In this document: positions 33,794 through 42,067 of the stretch, in pieces | Numbering within the stretch: position 1 is the stretch's first letter | How the letters are laid out: each line of letters starts with the position of its first letter | Assembly (NCBI RefSeq): GCF_014696615.1 | Contig: NZ_JACJQJ010000010.1 | Coordinates: 1 to 64,000, forward strand | DNA length: 64,000 bases | DNA from: Nostoc linckia FACHB-104 | GTDB lineage: Bacteria > Cyanobacteriota > Cyanobacteriia > Cyanobacteriales > Nostocaceae | Direction of reading: 5' to 3' | Translations under genes and position numbers: made by a program | The notes under the pieces: generated by a model | The model's database searches: none | Seen by the model: only the letters and a program-made list of their open reading frames with translations | Told to the model about the DNA's origin: nothing

Positions 33794-36700
33794 GTGAGTA
33801 TGGCTAATCAGAATGGACACGTGGGTAATGAGTCAACATCAGTAAGCAACGCTGATGTTAACTTTTTGCTTGGTGGGGGTGAAATGGGGGCGCGGATGCG
33901 AGAAAAGGATTGGTCGCAAACTTCCCTAGGCCCTACAGAACAATGGCCCCAAAGCCTGAAAACAGCCGTTAGAATTATGCTCACCTCCCGCCAAGCGATG
34001 TTTGTTTGGTGGGGCGAGGAATTAATTAACCTTTATAATGATGCCTACAAGGCAATTGTTGGTGGTAAACACCCAGAAGTGCTGGGACAGCCAGCTTCCT
34101 ATGTGTGGCGAGAGATTTGGCAGCAGGTAGGCCCAAGAGCTGAATCAGCAATGCTCAATAATGAGGGGACTTACGATGAAGCGCTGCTGCTAATTATGGA
34201 GCGCAACGGCTACCCAGAGGAAACTTATTATACCTTTTCTTATAGCCCTGTTCCCAATGATCAAGGTGGTACAGGTGGGATTATTTGCGCCAACACAGAC
34301 GATACACAACGCATCATCAGTGAACGTCAGTTAGCACTACTGCAGGACTTAGCAGCAAGGACTGTAGATGCACGTACATTTGATGCAGCTTGTTCTCTAA
34401 GTGCAAGTAGTTTAGAAACGAACCCTTACGATCTACCCTTTGCAATGATTTATCTGGTAGATCCAGAACAAGAGCGGGTATTTCTAGCGGGAACCTCCGG
34501 TATTGGGCGGGATCATATAGCAGTACCGGAAACTGTTGCTATTAATGATGATACGATTTGGCCGTTTGCTCACGTGCTGAAGACTCATAAGCCATGCTTA
34601 GTTGATGATTTGCCATCGCACTTTATCAACCTCCCCAAAGGTGCTTGGTCACAACCGCCACATCAAGCAGTAGCCGTACCCATTGCAGCATCAGGACAAA
34701 CAGGAAAAGCAGGGATATTAATTGTTGGTTTAAACCCTTTTCGCCTATTTAACAATAATTACAGCGGATTCATTGAACTAGTAGCAGGTCAGATTGCAGC
34801 TAGTATTGCTAACGCCCAAGCTTACGAGGAAGAGCGCAAACGGGCGGAGGCTTTAGCAGAGTTAGATCGCGCAAAAACAGTTTTCTTTAGCAACGTCAGT
34901 CACGAGTTTCGGACTCCACTTACCCTAATGTTAGGGCCACTAGAGGAAATCCTGAATAACTCTGTCACTTTGCTTCCAGTCAACGAACGCCAGCAGTTAG
35001 AAATGGTGCAACGTAATGGACTGCGGCTGTTGAAATTGGTCAACACCTTGCTAGATTTTTCGCGCATTGAAGCCGGAAGAGTGCAAGCTTCATACGAACC
35101 CATCGATTTGGCTAGTTTTACCGCAGAGTTAGCAAGTGTATTTCGTTCCACAATTGAACGAGCAGATATGCACTTAGCAGTTAATTGTCCTCCCTTACCA
35201 GCACCAGTGTATGTGGATCGGGAGATGTGGGAGAAAATTGTGCTGAATCTGCTCTCCAATGCTTTCAAATTTACGTTTACCGGAGAAATCACCGTTAGCT
35301 TACAGTGGGTAAACGATTTTGTTGAGTTGCAGGTTAAAGATACAGGGATTGGTATCCCCAGTGAAGAAATTCCTTACCTATTTGAACGCTTTCATCGCGT
35401 TAAAGGAGCAAAAGGTCGCACCTTTGAAGGCTCAGGAATTGGCTTGTCGCTGGTACAAGAATTGGTGCAAATGCATGGGGGAAATGTCCAAGTTACCAGT
35501 GTTTTAGGACAAGGTAGCTGTTTTACCGTATCCATTCCTACAGGAGCAGCTCACTTACCGCCAGAGCGCATCAGTGCTACTCGCACTCTAGCTTCAACTG
35601 CCTTGAATGCCACTTCTTACCTAGAAGAAGCCCTACGTTGGCTACCCACAGTTGGAAATGAGGGAGCAGAGGTAGTAGTTTCCCCCTCTGCTTCCTCTGC
35701 TCCCCGTACTTCCCCAGCCCGGATTCTCTTGGCTGATGATAATGCTGATATGCGCGATTATGTTAAGCGATTGTTGAGTCAAGACTATGAGGTGGAAGCA
35801 GTAGCAGATGGTTTAGCGGCTTTGTCTGCAGCTAGGAGACGCGTACCAGATTTAATCCTGACGGATGTGATGATGCCAGGGTTAGATGGCTTTGGACTGT
35901 TACAAGCACTACGCAACGAGCCAGAGACGACAAAAGTACCAATTATTCTGCTGTCAGCGCGGGCGGGTGAAGAAGCACGGGTGGAAGGTTTAGAAGCTGG
36001 TGCTGATGATTACTTGATTAAGCCGTTTTCTGCCCGGGAATTATTGGCGCGGGTGGAAGCTGCTTTAAAACTGGCGCGGCTGCGAGACGAAGCTATGCAA
36101 CGGGAGCAAGGGCTAAGACTGGAAGCGGAGATAGCAAAAGCTCACCTAGAAACTGTGCTAGCTGGTATCAAAGACCAGTTTTACGTCTTAGATCGGGAGT
36201 GGCGTTACAGCTTTGTGAACGATCGCGTCACCGTAGTTGTAGGAAAGTCCAAGGAAGAACTGCTCGGTCAAGTAATTTGGGAACTATATCCCGATTTAAT
36301 TGGCAATGAATTTTATACCCAAGTTCATCATGCTTTTGCTCAACAGCAAGTAATGCGGTTTGAGTACTTTTACTCCCCTTGGCGACGCTGGTTTGAAAAT
36401 CGTATCTACCCCTTTGCTGATGGTGTCAGTGTCTTTGTCACAGATATTAGTGAGCAAAAACAAGCACAAGCAGCACTGCAGGAGAGCGAGCAGCGATTCC
36501 GTAACATGGCTGACAACGCCCCAGTGATGATTTGGGTGACTGACCCTACAGGCTATTGCACTTACCTCAGCCAAAGCTGGTACAATTTTACCGGACAAAC
36601 CGAGGAAACAGGGCTGGGGCTAGGGTGGTTAAATGCCGTGCATCCAGAAGATTTCGAGTCAGCCAAAAATGCTTTCTTAGCGGCTAATAAACACCACGAG

Positions 36701-38029
36701 GCATTTCGGATAGAGTACCGCCTGCGGCGCAAAGATAGTGAATATCGTTGGGTGATTGATGCAGCTACTCCTTGGTTGAGCTGGAATGGTGAGTTTCTCG
36801 GTTACATTGGCTCAGCAATTGACATTACCGAACGCAAAGCCGCAGAAACGGAACGCGATCGCCTGTTACAACTTGAGCAAGCTGCTAGAGCCGAAGCCGA
36901 AAACGCTAACCGGATTAAAGATGAATTTCTGGCGGTGTTGTCCCATGAATTGCGATCGCCTCTCAATCCTATTCTCGGATGGTCAAGGCTTTTGCAGACT
37001 CGTGAGTTTGACCCAGTAAGTAGAACAAAAGCTCTAGCTACAATTGAGCGTAATGCTCAATTACAAGTTCAACTGATTGACGATTTGCTAGATGTCTCCC
37101 GCATCTTACGCGGTAAGCTTAACCTCAACATGGCTGAAGTTAATTTAGTCTCGGTAATTGAGGCAGCAATGGAAACAGTGCGTCTAGCTGCCGAAGCTAA
37201 AAAAATTCAATTTTATATAATTTTGGATGCATCTGTAGACGAAGTTTTAGGTGATTCTAGTCGTTTACAACAAGTAATTTGGAATCTTGTATCTAATGCT
37301 GTTAAATTCACTCCTGAAGGTGGGAAGGTCAACATCCGCCTAGATGAGATTGACGCTCAAGCTCAAATCACCATCAGTGACACAGGTAAAGGTATCAGTT
37401 CTAGCTTCCTTCCTTATGTGTTTGAATATTTCTGCCAAGCTGACAGTACCACAACCCGCAAGTTTGGTGGCTTGGGGTTAGGATTAGCTATTGTGCGTCA
37501 TCTGGTAGAACTACATGGCGGAACAGTAAGTGCAGAAAGCCTAGGTGAAGGGCAAGGCGCTACGTTCACAGTTAGGCTACCACTTTTGAAGGATGAAGGT
37601 AAAAGGCTAAAGGATGAAAATGAGTCAGCTAACTTGGCTGCTGATGCACTAATATTGACAGGAATTAAAATTTTAGTTGTAGATGATGACACAGATACTC
37701 GTGAGTTCTACACCTTTGTACTACAACAAAGTGGTGCAATTGTCACTGCGGTAGCATCTGCTGCGGCTGCACTGCAAACATTGACAAAATTCAAGCCAGA
37801 TATTTTACTCAGTGACATTGGAATGCCAGAAATGGATGGCTATATGTTCATGCGTCAGGTAAAAGCATTGCAAACAGAAACAGAAATTCCGGCGATCGCT
37901 TTAACAGCCTATGCTGGAGAACTCAACCAACAACAAGCACTTGTGGCTGGCTTTCAAAAGCATATTTCTAAACCCGTTGAGCCAGATGAGTTAGTCAGTA
38001 TAATTACAGATCTACTTGGTAGAGATTAG
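33794..38029 (+). CDS. Hybrid sensor histidine kinase with two kinase cores and two receivers
   Basis: 1411 aa, GTG start favoured by AAAGAGGAG 8 nt upstream (alternative ATG 33800). Order: PAS-like (about 35-165), GAF (about 180-345), HisKA with His370 (VSHEFRTPLT), HATPase (about 475-590), receiver 1 (about 642-760; LTDVMMPGLDGFG), two PAS domains (about 785-1020), second HisKA with His1051 (LSHELRSPLN), HATPase (about 1150-1265), receiver 2 (about 1291-1405; LLSDIGMPEMDGY). No membrane segment, so soluble. Linkers before both receivers contain repeat-derived sequence (SPSASSAPRTSP; LKDEGKRLKDENE). The stop codon lies in a GGGATTA array. The signal is unknown. Confidence 0.94.
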   Translation: MSMANQNGHVGNESTSVSNADVNFLLGGGEMGARMREKDWSQTSLGPTEQWPQSLKTAVRIMLTSRQAMFVWWGEELINLYNDAYKAIVGGKHPEVLGQPASYVWREIWQQVGPRAESAMLNNEGTYDEALLLIMERNGYPEETYYTFSYSPVPNDQGGTGGIICANTDDTQRIISERQLALLQDLAARTVDARTFDAACSLSASSLETNPYDLPFAMIYLVDPEQERVFLAGTSGIGRDHIAVPETVAINDDTIWPFAHVLKTHKPCLVDDLPSHFINLPKGAWSQPPHQAVAVPIAASGQTGKAGILIVGLNPFRLFNNNYSGFIELVAGQIAASIANAQAYEEERKRAEALAELDRAKTVFFSNVSHEFRTPLTLMLGPLEEILNNSVTLLPVNERQQLEMVQRNGLRLLKLVNTLLDFSRIEAGRVQASYEPIDLASFTAELASVFRSTIERADMHLAVNCPPLPAPVYVDREMWEKIVLNLLSNAFKFTFTGEITVSLQWVNDFVELQVKDTGIGIPSEEIPYLFERFHRVKGAKGRTFEGSGIGLSLVQELVQMHGGNVQVTSVLGQGSCFTVSIPTGAAHLPPERISATRTLASTALNATSYLEEALRWLPTVGNEGAEVVVSPSASSAPRTSPARILLADDNADMRDYVKRLLSQDYEVEAVADGLAALSAARRRVPDLILTDVMMPGLDGFGLLQALRNEPETTKVPIILLSARAGEEARVEGLEAGADDYLIKPFSARELLARVEAALKLARLRDEAMQREQGLRLEAEIAKAHLETVLAGIKDQFYVLDREWRYSFVNDRVTVVVGKSKEELLGQVIWELYPDLIGNEFYTQVHHAFAQQQVMRFEYFYSPWRRWFENRIYPFADGVSVFVTDISEQKQAQAALQESEQRFRNMADNAPVMIWVTDPTGYCTYLSQSWYNFTGQTEETGLGLGWLNAVHPEDFESAKNAFLAANKHHEAFRIEYRLRRKDSEYRWVIDAATPWLSWNGEFLGYIGSAIDITERKAAETERDRLLQLEQAARAEAENANRIKDEFLAVLSHELRSPLNPILGWSRLLQTREFDPVSRTKALATIERNAQLQVQLIDDLLDVSRILRGKLNLNMAEVNLVSVIEAAMETVRLAAEAKKIQFYIILDASVDEVLGDSSRLQQVIWNLVSNAVKFTPEGGKVNIRLDEIDAQAQITISDTGKGISSSFLPYVFEYFCQADSTTTRKFGGLGLGLAIVRHLVELHGGTVSAESLGEGQGATFTVRLPLLKDEGKRLKDENESANLAADALILTGIKILVVDDDTDTREFYTFVLQQSGAIVTAVASAAAALQTLTKFKPDILLSDIGMPEMDGYMFMRQVKALQTETEIPAIALTAYAGELNQQQALVAGFQKHISKPVEPDELVSIITDLLGRD

Positions 38030-38080
38030 GGATTAGGGATTGGGTAATGGTTAATTGGTAATGGGAAAAGCCACCCAGGA
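38029..38080. repeat. STRR (GGGATTA/GGTAATG)n
   Basis: Begins at the stop codon of the 1411-aa kinase (GAT TAG GGATTAGGG) and continues as GGTTAATTGGTAATGGG. Confidence 0.8.
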
Positions 38081-38138
38081 CAAGGGGGAAAAGGGAGAAC
38101 TATATAATGAATTTGACTTTTGGAACCAGATTATTAAC

Positions 38139-38169
38139 AAATGCCAAACACCAAACACCAAACACCAAT
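38139..38169. repeat. STRR (CCAAACA)n over a start codon
   Basis: ATGCCAAACACCAAACACCA and onward. The only good ATG of the metalloprotein gene is at the start of this array. Confidence 0.85.
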
Positions 38170-39097
38170 TGCAAGTATCAGCCTCAAAAATATCAAAGCA
38201 CAACAAAATAGTATTTTACAGAATATTTTTAATATAGCTGCAACTGATACACCAAACTCTGCTGAAATTAAAAAACTCACTCAAATTTTTAGCAGAACAG
38301 TGACAAGAATTGAACAAATCTGCGCTCACCAACAAGCAACACCAGCCAATCTAACTAGTTCATCGCGTCAGATTTACTCATGGCTCAAGTTTTTAACGGA
38401 CGAATACAACTTACAATTGCACATAAATAGTACTTTTCGTCTGCGAAAAATAGCTCAAGAAATATTGAAAAAAGATAAACAAGAATCTGTAGATTTAAAA
38501 ATTGAATTAATCAATTTAGCAGGATTATATAAAGGTAAAAAATCTCATGAATTTGCCCATATAACTATTAGTGAAGGATTTATCAATGCACCAGATGAAG
38601 TTTTACAAGCAGTAATAAAATCTGTAATATTTGGCAGGAATCAAGAAACTAAACAACTGATTCGGTCTTTTGCTAGCTCAGAAGAATATAGTAGTGTTCT
38701 CCTCTCACTAGATTTAATCGCTGAAGTAATTGCAGAAAATCCCCAAGGTAAGTTCTATAACTTAAATAATTTGTTTGATAAACTCAACCAAGAATATTTT
38801 GCTACCAATCTTGTTAAACCACGTCTCGCATGGAGCAAAATTAATACTTATCGTAAGTTTGGACATTATGAGCCAGCTAGAGATAGAGTCGTGATGAGTT
38901 TGACCCTTGATAATGGCAATATACCTGAGTTTGTGATTGAGTTTGTCTTATTTCACGAATTACTACACAAGCATCACGGTACAAAATGGGTGAATGGCAG
39001 AAGAATGGTTCATACTTCAGAGTTTCGCGCTGATGAAAGCAAGTTCAAGTTATATGCAGAAGCTCAAGGCTGGTTGCAAAAGTTAGCATCCGGTTAA
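38141..39097 (+). CDS. SprT-like zinc metalloprotein
   Basis: 318 aa. The C-terminal third (about 205-310) is SprT-like: LFDKLNQEYFATNLVKPRLAWSK, then H272ELLH276KHHG (HExxH zinc site), and SEFRADESKF with a possible third ligand region. The N-terminal 200 residues are helical and unrecognised (IFSRTVTRIEQICAHQQ, IKSVIFGRNQETKQLIRSFAS). The first residues (PNTKHQTPI) come from an STRR that also provides the ATG. Likely a peptidase or protein-processing factor in the cytosol; substrate unknown. Confidence 0.82.
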   Translation: MPNTKHQTPIASISLKNIKAQQNSILQNIFNIAATDTPNSAEIKKLTQIFSRTVTRIEQICAHQQATPANLTSSSRQIYSWLKFLTDEYNLQLHINSTFRLRKIAQEILKKDKQESVDLKIELINLAGLYKGKKSHEFAHITISEGFINAPDEVLQAVIKSVIFGRNQETKQLIRSFASSEEYSSVLLSLDLIAEVIAENPQGKFYNLNNLFDKLNQEYFATNLVKPRLAWSKINTYRKFGHYEPARDRVVMSLTLDNGNIPEFVIEFVLFHELLHKHHGTKWVNGRRMVHTSEFRADESKFKLYAEAQGWLQKLASG

Positions 39098-39350
39098 GGA
39101 ACTTCTAACTCAAGAAATATTCTACTCCTGTGTCAGGGTAGTCGTTAAGCTGTTAAGCATATAAGAAAGCACATTGAGGCTGCAGGAGGACAGGGAACAA
39201 GAGGTAAGGGAACTTTTAGCTGCACGAAAATGATGCAATTTAAATGACGATTAGCTTATCTAGCTAAAAAAATATGAGATAAATTCTGGAATCGAAATTA
39301 TATAGAGGGTATCTACATCTAGATAGCAACTAACCCCATATAAGAACTCT

Positions 39351-39608
39351 ATGAAAGATGTTACCCCAGACTTAATTAGAGCTATAACTCCTATATTTAT
39401 GGCTACTGTTGGCGCAGTGATTGGTGTAACTGTTTTAGTTTCATCAAATACTAACGATAAATCTGCTGGTCTTGGACTTGCAAGTACAGCAATTGCTGGT
39501 GCTGCTGGTCTTGCTCAGACTGGTAAAAGTGAGACTGATTTTTCAGTTAAAAAACAGGGTGATAATTTTCAAGTTGAAACACCCGCAAATCAGGATAGTG
39601 AGAAATGA
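39351..39608 (+). CDS. Small membrane-anchored protein, 85 aa
   Basis: MKDVTPDLIRAITPIFMATVGAVIGVTVLV provides one membrane helix (about 12-31). A small-residue stretch (GLGLASTAIAGAAGLAQTG, about 40-58) could be a second, and the tail is hydrophilic (SVKKQGDNFQVETPANQD). Starts 250 bp after the SprT-like gene. Not recognised, but the coherent composition supports a real gene. Confidence 0.7.
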   Translation: MKDVTPDLIRAITPIFMATVGAVIGVTVLVSSNTNDKSAGLGLASTAIAGAAGLAQTGKSETDFSVKKQGDNFQVETPANQDSEK

Positions 39609-39811
39609 TCAGTGCATTTCACCATAAAATGAGTTTGGAAATATTGTAGGTGTAGTTTGAAGTTTTAATTGATTTTGATTAACTTATAAATGATTAAATT
39701 TCATACTATTTTTATGGTGTGATGTAGTGAGGAAATGGCAAAAATAATACTATTGTGAAAAGGCAATATTAGAATCTGGTTTGATTATTAGAAACATCTA
39801 AGTATCTGTAG

Positions 39812-39839
39812 GGTGCGTTGTCACGAAGTGTAACGCACC
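39812..39839. repeat. GGTGCGTT hairpin
   Basis: Arms GGTGCGTT (39812-39819) and AACGCACC (39832-39839) enclose an inner CAC-GAA-GTG hairpin. Related to 21194-21220. Confidence 0.75.
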
Positions 39840-39922
39840 TCATTCTATTAAACATCAATATATTCTAGAGCAATACGCTTGAGTTAAGCTCATTAGCGAT
39901 TGATTTGTTACTTATTAAAAAA

Positions 39923-39992
39923 GCCAGCAGCATTGGGGGATTCTCCCCCAAACCCCCGATTGGGTGACGGTTGCGTCCCCCAAACCCCCTCC
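39923..39992. repeat. GC-rich dispersed element, copy 2
   Basis: Near-identical reverse complement of positions 1-70, with only scattered mismatches by eye. Confidence 0.8.
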
Positions 39993-40181
39993 AAAATTAT
40001 TGTTCTGTTTTTTGTTAAGTAACTAGTACAGCACGGCGTAAATAAACAGATAATTCAAAATCAACAAAACGCTTACTCTGTCTTAATTTTGAATTTTGAA
40101 CTTTGAATTCCGCCTTGTGTTACTAGTTTTTTGGTTTTGTTATCAAGTAATTTTCTTAACTGAACTGTATTTTATTCTAGA

Positions 40182-40202
40182 GGGAACGGCAGTGCCGTTC
40201 CC
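40182..40202. repeat. Perfect hairpin GGGAACGGCA / TGCCGTTCCC
   Basis: 10-bp perfect arms with a single-base loop, in the gap downstream of the beta-lactamase-like gene (minus) and of 39608 (plus). Could terminate transcription or be a small dispersed repeat. Confidence 0.75.
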
Positions 40203-40240
40203 CTACAATCTGTCGCATTCTTTTTCAAATTGGTATTACT

Positions 40241-41479
40241 TTATAAATCATCTCTTAAACCTGCGATCGCACTACTATAAAGATTCACAAAGCGAGATTC
40301 TTCTAAGGGTGCATCGTTGTTCCAGGTAGCCGCAACACAATATTGCTTGCCGTTCTTCGCTTTTAACCAAGTTGTCAGATTTAAAACCCCTGATTCCGAT
40401 CCACCTTTAAATGCAACTCGTTCCCAATCTTCGGCTTTAGCAACTCCTGGATTAATACTCATTAAAGGCAAATCGCTAACTTGTGTCATCAGTTCGCACA
40501 GTTCTTTAGGTGTAAAAAACCACTCAACATCAAGGATGGGTTTGTTGGCTTCAAATTCACTGACTTTAGGTATAGGTTGTGAAGCTAGTGATTGTAAAAT
40601 TGCACGTTTTTGAGCTTCATTACTACTGCGATAACGTTTTAATAAATCTTGATTTCTCGCACTTTTCAGTAAAAATAACTCACGAGTCGTCAAAAAAGGA
40701 CGGTTGCGGGGTGTGAGCGATTCAATTGTCTGTCGTCCTAAAATATTCATTAAGCTATCGGTAGCGGTATTGTCACTTTGAGAAATCATCAACGCCGCTA
40801 AAGTCTGCAAAGTTAAAAGTGAGCGATTGGGCCAGGTTTGCAAAATCCCTGATGGTAAACTCTTCCAAGCTGGTTGTAACTCGACAACGTCCTGCCACGA
40901 TCGCTTACCTGTGGCAATTTGAGATTTGAGGGTTTGTAGTACTGCTAATTTAAAAGCGGAACCCACTGCTAGCGGTGTGGTAGCATTTAAAGCTGCTCGT
41001 TCTGATTTTCCTTCGAGAACGAGAAAGCTGACTTTTCCGGGGAAAGTTTTGAATTGGGCGATCGCTTCCTCTAAACTCTTAGCCTGAGCAACAGGTGGTT
41101 GAAAGAAGAGCATGGCAATTTTACCATTGACATCTAAAGCAATTTGTGCTGGTACGTAACCACGCGCAAATACAACTTTGTAATTTTTTCCTTCCTCTTC
41201 CACTCTTTGATAATCGCCTAGTCCCTGTTTTAAGCTGGTAATAATTTGTTGCACTTGAGATATCGGTACTTGAGCCACAAACTCAGAAGTAAACCATTCA
41301 GCTTTTATAGGTTCAGTAGTTAATAGCCTTTCCAAAGCAGCTTTTGGCATAATTGACTGTTTAGGTAACTGCACTTGTGCAACTGGTAATAGTTTTTGTT
41401 GGTTAGTTCCAACTAACGCCTCATTTGGTAAAAGCAAACTTGTTGTTAAAAATAAAGTTTCTATCCACATATTTATCAA
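40241..41479 (-). CDS. Class A beta-lactamase-like serine hydrolase
   Basis: 412 aa with an N-terminal hydrophobic segment (MWIETLFLTTSLLLPNEALVG), probably a signal peptide. Penicillin-binding motifs: Ser174-x-x-Lys177 (GSAFK), Ser235-Asp-Asn237 (SQSDNTATD) and Lys358-Gly-Gly (VAFKGGSESG). About 130 residues precede the catalytic domain (PKAALERLLTTEPIKAEWF...VPISQVQQIITSLKQGLG), longer than in a plain beta-lactamase. A clear omega-loop ExxLN is not visible, so it may be a peptidoglycan-related or other serine hydrolase rather than a resistance enzyme. Confidence 0.88.
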   Translation of the reverse strand: MINMWIETLFLTTSLLLPNEALVGTNQQKLLPVAQVQLPKQSIMPKAALERLLTTEPIKAEWFTSEFVAQVPISQVQQIITSLKQGLGDYQRVEEEGKNYKVVFARGYVPAQIALDVNGKIAMLFFQPPVAQAKSLEEAIAQFKTFPGKVSFLVLEGKSERAALNATTPLAVGSAFKLAVLQTLKSQIATGKRSWQDVVELQPAWKSLPSGILQTWPNRSLLTLQTLAALMISQSDNTATDSLMNILGRQTIESLTPRNRPFLTTRELFLLKSARNQDLLKRYRSSNEAQKRAILQSLASQPIPKVSEFEANKPILDVEWFFTPKELCELMTQVSDLPLMSINPGVAKAEDWERVAFKGGSESGVLNLTTWLKAKNGKQYCVAATWNNDAPLEESRFVNLYSSAIAGLRDDL

Positions 41480-41627
41480 TTTCTAAATATTTATATATAA
41501 ATATTGAGTTACTAATCTATTGGTTGTAAAAGTTGCCTTAATATTCCCTTGTACGTAGGAGTAATAACAGGATACATGCTATCAGATAAAGAAATACCAC
41601 TGTAATTATTTCTTAATTAAAAGCCCC

Positions 41628-41650
41628 TTTTACCCAATATCTGGGTAAAA
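41628..41650. promoter_or_regulatory. Inverted repeat TTTTACCCA-N5-TGGGTAAAA
   Basis: Perfect 9-bp arms in a divergent intergenic region. It could be an operator or a transcript hairpin; no regulator is assigned. Confidence 0.4.
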
Positions 41651-41884
41651 CACTACTTTATTAAAACTGCCAACTGTCATGAGTATTAACACAGCCACCT
41701 CTTATGTGGATAGCGAGATAACCTGAACTTTATTACATCTATATGCATTTACTCCGTAATTGTACTATTACTATTCCTCGGTTCCATAATTAAAACTAAA
41801 ACTGATGAGAGCTAATATTTTGTAGCATTCTCCATCATCAAAGAGTTGGCAGTACCCGATTTATCAGCAGAAGCATCTCTTACC

Positions 41885-41948
41885 TCAATACTTATCGGTT
41901 AAGGGGAAAAGGCGAAGGGAAAAGGCAAATAAAATACCTGTAACCATG
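41885..41948. repeat. TCGGTTAAGGGG element, copy 3
   Basis: TCAATACTTATCGGTTAAGG, then GGAAAAGGCGAAGGGAAAAGG, ending in CTGTAACC. Variant of the other three copies. Confidence 0.75.
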
Positions 41949-42067
41949 ACTCTTTCACCTTTGCCCAAAATCAAATTAGCAGTTGAAACCGAATAGTATT
42001 ACTTCTCACCTATTCCCCATATTTCTTGAACTGAACTAGCATCGATGTTCCAGAGGACGATTAATTA

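Larger units (their letters stand above)
39609..40240. other. Repeat-rich intergenic region
   Basis: 632 bp without a gene. Contents: GGTGCGTT hairpin (39812-39839), the 70-bp GC-rich element (39923-39992), and a strong hairpin (40182-40202) followed by a CTGTCGCATTCTTTTT...AATTGGTATTA word. Confidence 0.65.
41480..42067. other. Divergent promoter region with repeats
   Basis: 588 bp between the beta-lactamase-like gene and the CHASE kinase. It holds a 9-bp hairpin TTTTACCCA (41628-41636) / TGGGTAAAA (41642-41650), and the third TCGGTTAAGGGG element. No gene is seen. Confidence 0.6.

Noticed and set aside
40241-41479. Antibiotic-resistance beta-lactamase
   Set aside because: S-x-x-K, SDN and KGG are present, but no clear omega-loop Glu motif and a long extra N-terminal region; serine hydrolase of unknown role is safer.
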